25,198 bases of DNA from the NCBI GenBank assembly GCA_024692105.1, contig JAILMZ010000009.1, forward strand, positions 1-25,198. The letters are read 5' to 3'. The DNA is from Saccharofermentans sp. Lineage in GTDB: Bacteria > Bacillota_A > Clostridia > Saccharofermentanales > Saccharofermentanaceae. Every line of letters begins with the position of its first letter. The first letter of the stretch is position 1. A program made the position numbers and the translations under genes. Of this stretch, positions 21,491 through 25,198 are shown piece by piece. Below the pieces are notes generated by a model that saw only the letters and a list, made by a program, of their open reading frames with translations, made no database searches and was not told the origin of the DNA.

Positions 21491-21679
21491 ATGCTTGCAT
21501 GGATCACATCACATTGGGTAGACATTCTGCTGGTGATAGCAGTTGCCGGCATTGTGGTGCTCGTCATCTGCAAGATGATCCTCGACAAGCAGAAAGGCAA
21601 GTCTTCCTGCGGGTGTAATTGCGGAAACTGCGCAATGGCGGGAAAGTGTTCCCAATCAGGCAAAAAAGCCGCAAAATAA
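21491..21679 (+). CDS. FeoB-associated Cys-rich membrane protein
   Basis: This 62-residue protein has one N-terminal membrane helix (about residues 9-29) and a cytoplasmic tail with CGCNCGNCAMAGKC, six cysteines in all counting the one in the helix. It matches the small FeoB-associated Cys-rich protein family encoded after feoB in many Bacillota, thought to take the place of FeoC. The cysteines may handle iron on the inner side of FeoB; this is inference. ATG 21491 sits 7 bases after AAAGGGG. An ATG at 21485 is too close to that site. It ends the feo operon, with no clear hairpin before the next promoter. Confidence 0.9.
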   Translation: MLAWITSHWVDILLVIAVAGIVVLVICKMILDKQKGKSSCGCNCGNCAMAGKCSQSGKKAAK

Positions 21680-21692
21680 ACCCGCGTGCGTG

Positions 21693-21701
21693 TGATATAA
21701 T
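21693..21701 (+). promoter_or_regulatory. Extended -10 promoter of the peptidase gene, predicting a leaderless mRNA
   Basis: TGATATAAT (TGn plus TATAAT, 21693-21701) is an extended -10 element. Six bases later comes ATG 21708, with no ribosome site between. No -35 is visible, as expected for an extended -10. Confidence 0.65.
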
Positions 21702-21707
21702 CAGCGC

Positions 21708-23351
21708 ATGAGTATACATATAAGAAATAAGATAAACATCAAAGCAGTCATAAGCTCCGTGCTTGTGGCTGCTATGTTGTTTTCGGCTGCAGGATGTTCG
21801 CTGTTAGGCGGCAGCAGCCACAAGAAGAAGTCCCACAAGGACGACGATGAAGAAGAGGAAGAAGAGATCGAGACAGAGGAGTCAGAGACAGAAGAGTCAG
21901 AAGAAGGGCCGGCTACAACAGAACCCTCTGTGGACATTGATACCGTCAGACCTTCGTCTGCCGTATCAACCGATGTCGACAGTCCCGAGCCTGAGTATGA
22001 GATGGTGATGGAACTTGACACCGATAACTATACGGTCACGGGAAGCATGATCCTGACATTCACCAATACTTCCAATGTCTCGATGTACGATATCTACCTG
22101 AGAGACTATCCGGCCGCATTCTCTGACAAGAGTGCTTCATATGAGATGGACATCTCAAATGCGACCGATCTCAGGAGCGATGAAGGAGCAGAGATAAACC
22201 GTGACGGCGACGACATGACGACTGTCATCGTCTCGCTTAAAGATCCTGTCGGGCCCGGCGAGGAGATATCGCTCTATATGGATTTTGTTACCACGCTTCC
22301 CGAGGTCGGCGACAGATTCGGTTATTACGAGGGTATCTATTCTCTTACTGATTTCTACCCGATCCTCTGCAGGTTTGATGCAAACGCCAACTGGTCGCAT
22401 GAGCCGTATTTTTTCGACGGCGAGTGTTTCACTACCGATATGTCCGACTATACTGTCGAGCTCACGGTACCTGAGGGTTATGTGGTAGCGACCGGCGGAC
22501 AGATCGTCTCTGAGGAGACTGACGGAGGCTATACTTCCTATCAGATAACCGCAGAAGACATAAGAGACTTTACTGCGATCGTGGGCGATGATTTCATTAC
22601 GGTCTCGGCTGAGTCTAACGGCATAGAATACTATCTCTACTACCTGCCTGACACTAACGTTGATGCACAGACGGCAATTAAATACATGGATGTATGCATC
22701 TACGCCGTCGAGTATTTCAGCGAGTGTTTCGGTGATTATCCGTACCCTACATTTACCTGCGTATTCTCGACGATGTCTCCGAATGTCGGCGGAATGGAAT
22801 ACAGCGGACTTGTGCTCATAGCATCCAATCTGGACTTCGAGGATGCCGATCTTTTCTACGGTTATTCTGGAGACTGCGTCATCGCGCATGAGATCGGACA
22901 CCAGTGGTTCATGGGCATCGTCGGAAGCAATTCCTATCTCGAACCCTGGCTCGATGAGAGCCTTGCATCCTATACCGAGTGGGTATACTGCAAGGAGTAC
23001 TATCCCAGCCAGGCTGCAGACGGTATCTGGTGGCTCGGCTATGACATGTCCACTTCGATAAGCGATTACGACAATGCCGCGCCCGGTTCTGCGTACATCA
23101 ACCTGCCTGTCAACAAGATGACTGACGACTATACATACTGGTTCAAGATCTATGCTGAAGGCGCACACTTCCTCTTCCTGCTCGAACAGGAACTCGGAGA
23201 GGACGTGATGTACGACTTCATCAAGGAGTACGTCAGCCGCTACAAGTTCAAGAACGCCACCACGGAAGACTTCGTAAACACGCTTTACGATGTGGTCGGA
23301 ACGGACAATGCTGAAGTCAATCAGATAGTTAACACGTTCCTTGACGTCTGA
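21708..23351 (+). CDS. M1-family metallopeptidase lipoprotein
   Basis: This is a 547-residue secreted lipoprotein. A basic start and hydrophobic stretch end in FSAAGC with C30 as the anchored residue. A very acidic linker (about residues 45-75, rich in D, E, S and T) follows, then the M1 N-terminal beta domain and the catalytic domain. Zinc ligands are H394 and H398 in HEIGHQWF and E417 in LDESLA, the HExxH-x18-E motif of gluzincins. The usual GAMEN substrate motif appears as GGMEY. It is shorter than full M1 aminopeptidases and lacks the large C-terminal helical domain. The start has an extended -10 six bases upstream and no ribosome site. Five bases separate it from the next gene, so it heads a likely operon. 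Confidence 0.9.
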   Translation: MSIHIRNKINIKAVISSVLVAAMLFSAAGCSLLGGSSHKKKSHKDDDEEEEEEIETEESETEESEEGPATTEPSVDIDTVRPSSAVSTDVDSPEPEYEMVMELDTDNYTVTGSMILTFTNTSNVSMYDIYLRDYPAAFSDKSASYEMDISNATDLRSDEGAEINRDGDDMTTVIVSLKDPVGPGEEISLYMDFVTTLPEVGDRFGYYEGIYSLTDFYPILCRFDANANWSHEPYFFDGECFTTDMSDYTVELTVPEGYVVATGGQIVSEETDGGYTSYQITAEDIRDFTAIVGDDFITVSAESNGIEYYLYYLPDTNVDAQTAIKYMDVCIYAVEYFSECFGDYPYPTFTCVFSTMSPNVGGMEYSGLVLIASNLDFEDADLFYGYSGDCVIAHEIGHQWFMGIVGSNSYLEPWLDESLASYTEWVYCKEYYPSQAADGIWWLGYDMSTSISDYDNAAPGSAYINLPVNKMTDDYTYWFKIYAEGAHFLFLLEQELGEDVMYDFIKEYVSRYKFKNATTEDFVNTLYDVVGTDNAEVNQIVNTFLDV

Positions 23352-23356
23352 TAAGC

Positions 23357-23953
23357 ATGGCCAGGGATATCGGGTATTTCATCAACATTCCTGACGGAAA
23401 GCACGATGATACAGGTGCCTTCATAAAGAATGCGCTGGAACACGACCTGATACTCAAGTGGGCGTACATCCTGCAGGACAAGGAGTACTACAATGAGTTC
23501 GACTTAAGCTCGCGTCGCTTTGGTCTGCAGTATTGCTGGGCAGACGGTTTCCCCGGCATGGAAAAGTACGCCTCGATGGATGAATACATTCAGGAGAAGA
23601 TGAGCGGTCCGCCTTTTCTTGGCGACAAGAAGCAATCTCACTGGCGCATCGTCTGCATCGTCGACAGGAAGTGTATGATGAAGGATATCAGCGATTGGTT
23701 CGGCGTCCCGGGCTCGCCTTATGCGAACTTCCTGGAAAACAAGGCACAGATCGTGGGCAGGCTCAAGTACCTCACGCAGGAAGACGAGCACTCGAGGCTT
23801 GAAGGCGCACATCTGTACCCGGACGAGGAAGTGATATCGAACTTCGACTTCCGCACATACATCAACGAGACCAAGGTGAATCCGCGCCTCGAGCAGATCA
23901 AGGAATTCTTCCGCCCTGCGCCGCTCAAAAAGGACTTGCGCAGGTATTATTGA
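23357..23953 (+). CDS. Rep_2-like (plasmid replication initiator-related) protein with degraded metal site
   Basis: This 198-residue protein resembles the rolling-circle initiator family Rep_2. WAYILQDKEYY (with D41) matches the usual ILHDKD, SHWRIVCIV (95 and on) the usual HYHVLL strand, IGRLKYLT-like residues around Y138 the usual VRYLTHKDNP, and EEVISNFDF the common end segment. The HUH motif H-x-H appears as H95-W-R97, so one metal ligand is lost, which argues against normal nicking. The first half includes an insertion of about 45 residues. It lies between a peptidase and a phosphatase gene with gaps of 5 and 1 bases, so it is part of a chromosomal operon. There is no ribosome site; translation probably depends on coupling. 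Function is unknown. Confidence 0.75.
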   Translation: MARDIGYFINIPDGKHDDTGAFIKNALEHDLILKWAYILQDKEYYNEFDLSSRRFGLQYCWADGFPGMEKYASMDEYIQEKMSGPPFLGDKKQSHWRIVCIVDRKCMMKDISDWFGVPGSPYANFLENKAQIVGRLKYLTQEDEHSRLEGAHLYPDEEVISNFDFRTYINETKVNPRLEQIKEFFRPAPLKKDLRRYY

Positions 23954-23954
23954 T

Positions 23955-24491
23955 ATGGATCATTTCTATTTTGTAAGGCACGGCGAGACCGTGTGGAACG
24001 TCGAAAACAAGATCTGCGGTGCGACCGACATCGCGCTCACCGACAAAGGCCACGAGCAGGCGTTAGAGACCGGCAGGAAGATAAAAGCAGAAGGCATCAA
24101 GGCGGATGTCATCCTTACGTCTCCGCTGTCACGCGCATACGATACGGCGAAACACATCTCCGACATCACGGGCATTCCCCTTGAAGTCGAGCCGAGGCTG
24201 ATTGAGCAGAATTTCGGGATATACGAGTCGACCCCGAGGGACGGCGAAGTGTTCCATGAGGCGAAGAAGGACATGGCAAGCAGGTTCGGCACGGGCGAGT
24301 CGATGCTGCAGGTCGCGCAGAGGATATATAATCTGATAGACGACATCAAAGCTGGCGACCGCATATGCATTCTCGTGGCGCATAATGGTATAGTCAGGAT
24401 AGTTGAATCTTATTTCCGCGAGATGGACAACGAAGAGTTCTCGTCATGCGGAATAAGGAACTGCGAGATCAAGAGATATGATCTTACTTGA
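23955..24491 (+). CDS. Histidine phosphatase superfamily protein (phosphoglycerate mutase-like)
   Basis: This 178-residue cytoplasmic phosphatase has FVRHGETVWN with the phosphorylated histidine at residue 9, LTSPLSRAYDTAKHI with the conserved arginine, and VAHNGIVR with the second catalytic histidine. The short length and ARLxEQNFG-like segment (RLIEQNFGIYE) fit broad-range or CobC-type phosphatases rather than glycolytic mutases. The substrate is not determined. The ATG follows the previous stop after one base and lacks a clear ribosome site, so it is translated by coupling. Neighbours give no pathway. Confidence 0.9.
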   Translation: MDHFYFVRHGETVWNVENKICGATDIALTDKGHEQALETGRKIKAEGIKADVILTSPLSRAYDTAKHISDITGIPLEVEPRLIEQNFGIYESTPRDGEVFHEAKKDMASRFGTGESMLQVAQRIYNLIDDIKAGDRICILVAHNGIVRIVESYFREMDNEEFSSCGIRNCEIKRYDLT

Positions 24492-24511
24492 GGATAAGTG
24501 AGGATAGGGAA

Positions 24512-25078
24512 ATGAACGAAGCGAGAAAACCTTTTAAGATATCGAACATGCCGGATTCTTATACGAGTTTCCTGATATTCGTATCGGTACTTATCTTTAT
24601 ATGCGGCGGCGGTCTGACCTTGTGTTCTCTGGGCCTGTCTGCTTCTATTCCAGATGCGCTTATCGGAATACTTGCCATTGTCCTGATAATCTTAGGCTTC
24701 GGATTGCCTTTCATGATCGGTGCAGGTTTGAAGGCAGAGATTACTTACGACGGCAAGCATATCAAGGTCAATTCTGTCTTGAAAAAGCAGGAGATCGACT
24801 TAGAGCACGTTAAGAGCATAAAGTATTGGCACGAACCGGGTTCCGGCAGACACCGCGTGGACGGGATCACCATGGAATTCACCTTTTATAAGGACGAAGA
24901 TGATGAAGAAAAGACGATCGAGCTTTACGACACTCTTGGCAGTGGCGACGATGACCGTACCGACATAGACAAACTCATCAAGGGAGATCACTCGGATTTC
25001 CCGCTGCTCCTGCTGTACGATGACATCATTGAGATGTATCCGGACAAGAAGGCTGAAGAGGACAAAGAGGAAGATTAA
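24512..25078 (+). CDS. Membrane protein with PH-like C-terminal domain
   Basis: This 188-residue protein has two hydrophobic helices (about residues 18-40 and 45-68), then a soluble part. That part starts with the AEITYDGKHIKVNSVLKKQEIDLEHVKSI pattern of bacterial PH-like (bPH) domains: a strand pair, then a segment beginning with an I-x-L-x-x-V-x-S-I strand. A very acidic tail (KKAEEDKEED) ends it. Family assignment is by appearance only. ATG 24512 is chosen for the GAGGATAGGG upstream; a start at 24488 would place nine extra residues over that site. It is the last gene of the presumed operon. Its stop codon overlaps that of the convergent gene at the right edge by three bases. Confidence 0.8.
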   Translation: MNEARKPFKISNMPDSYTSFLIFVSVLIFICGGGLTLCSLGLSASIPDALIGILAIVLIILGFGLPFMIGAGLKAEITYDGKHIKVNSVLKKQEIDLEHVKSIKYWHEPGSGRHRVDGITMEFTFYKDEDDEEKTIELYDTLGSGDDDRTDIDKLIKGDHSDFPLLLLYDDIIEMYPDKKAEEDKEED

Positions 25079-25198
25079 CTCAGTTTGCTGACTGACTTAT
25101 ATCCCGGGTATACCTTGTAGTCTTTCTCGATCTCGTGGAATCTTACTATCGCTTCATCGATGACTATTGAGTTATCGATTCCTGCCGCATCCCAGTGC
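25075..25198 (-). CDS. 3' end of a gene entering from the right edge (partial)
   Basis: The minus strand is open from the window edge to a TAA at 25077-25075 and encodes about 40 C-terminal residues ending in YPGYKSVSKLS. Composition is ordinary coding sequence. The overlap of its stop with the convergent + strand stop supports it as a real gene end. I do not recognise the family from this fragment. Confidence 0.65.
   Translation of the reverse strand, partial: HWDAAGIDNSIVIDEAIVRFHEIEKDYKVYPGYKSVSKLS

Noticed and set aside
22155..23168. Long open frame antisense to the M1 peptidase gene
   Set aside because: It mirrors the peptidase codons, has no ribosome site, and its product has no recognisable motif.
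1..25198. tRNA, rRNA, CRISPR array, insertion sequence or prophage
   Set aside because: No tRNA-like cloverleaf, repeat-spacer pattern, transposase or phage structural gene was found on either strand.

Overview
The window looks like chromosomal DNA of an anaerobic, fermentative Bacillota (class Clostridia), probably from a gut or rumen. The evidence is by eye: about half G+C, strong AGGAGG-type ribosome sites on most genes, a phosphotransacetylase/butyrate kinase pair, cytoplasmic beta-xylosidase and beta-glucosidase, a two-FeoA/FeoB/FeoB-associated small protein iron operon, and a Fur-family-controlled zinc-type ABC transporter. The genus cannot be fixed from the sequence alone. I saw no tRNA, rRNA, CRISPR array, insertion sequence or attachment site, and no gene-free stretch over 300 bases.

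Left block (1-4885, + strand): five accessory-looking genes read in one direction. Three are poorly characterised proteins; the others are a HAD 5'-nucleotidase-like phosphatase and a calcineurin-type phosphoesterase. The first protein is related over nearly its whole length to the C-terminal third of the fourth, which reveals an unnamed module. Two genes follow terminator-like hairpins that lie directly against their ribosome sites.

Metal block (4889-8366): a three-gene zinc/manganese-type ABC importer (- strand) diverges from a Fur/Zur-family repressor across a promoter region full of TTGCA motifs, including a perfect 8-1-8 palindrome over the importer's transcription start. An orphan HigA-like antitoxin/regulator follows with its own operator-like repeat.

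Carbon block (8401-16138): a GH120 beta-xylosidase-like enzyme and a YczE/YitT-type membrane protein, then buk-pta (acyl-CoA to acyl-phosphate to acid plus ATP), a GH3 glycosidase divergent from buk, and a small NodB-type deacetylase convergent with GH3. The enzymes would hydrolyse imported xylo- and gluco-oligosaccharides and make ATP from fermentation acyl-CoA. The buk and GH3 promoters overlap face to face.

Right block (16193-25198, + strand): a 110-residue unknown protein, a HerA/DUF87-type ATPase with structured flanking RNA, the feoA-feoA-feoB-small protein operon under a consensus promoter with two operator boxes, then a probable operon of an M1 peptidase lipoprotein, a protein resembling plasmid Rep_2 initiators with a degraded metal site, a histidine phosphatase and a PH-like membrane protein. 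The 3' end of another gene enters from the right edge.

A window-wide feature is that five genes (zur-like, YczE-like, GH3, deacetylase, M1 peptidase) have a -10 box 6-7 bases before the ATG and no ribosome site, which predicts leaderless mRNAs beside the Shine-Dalgarno-led majority.
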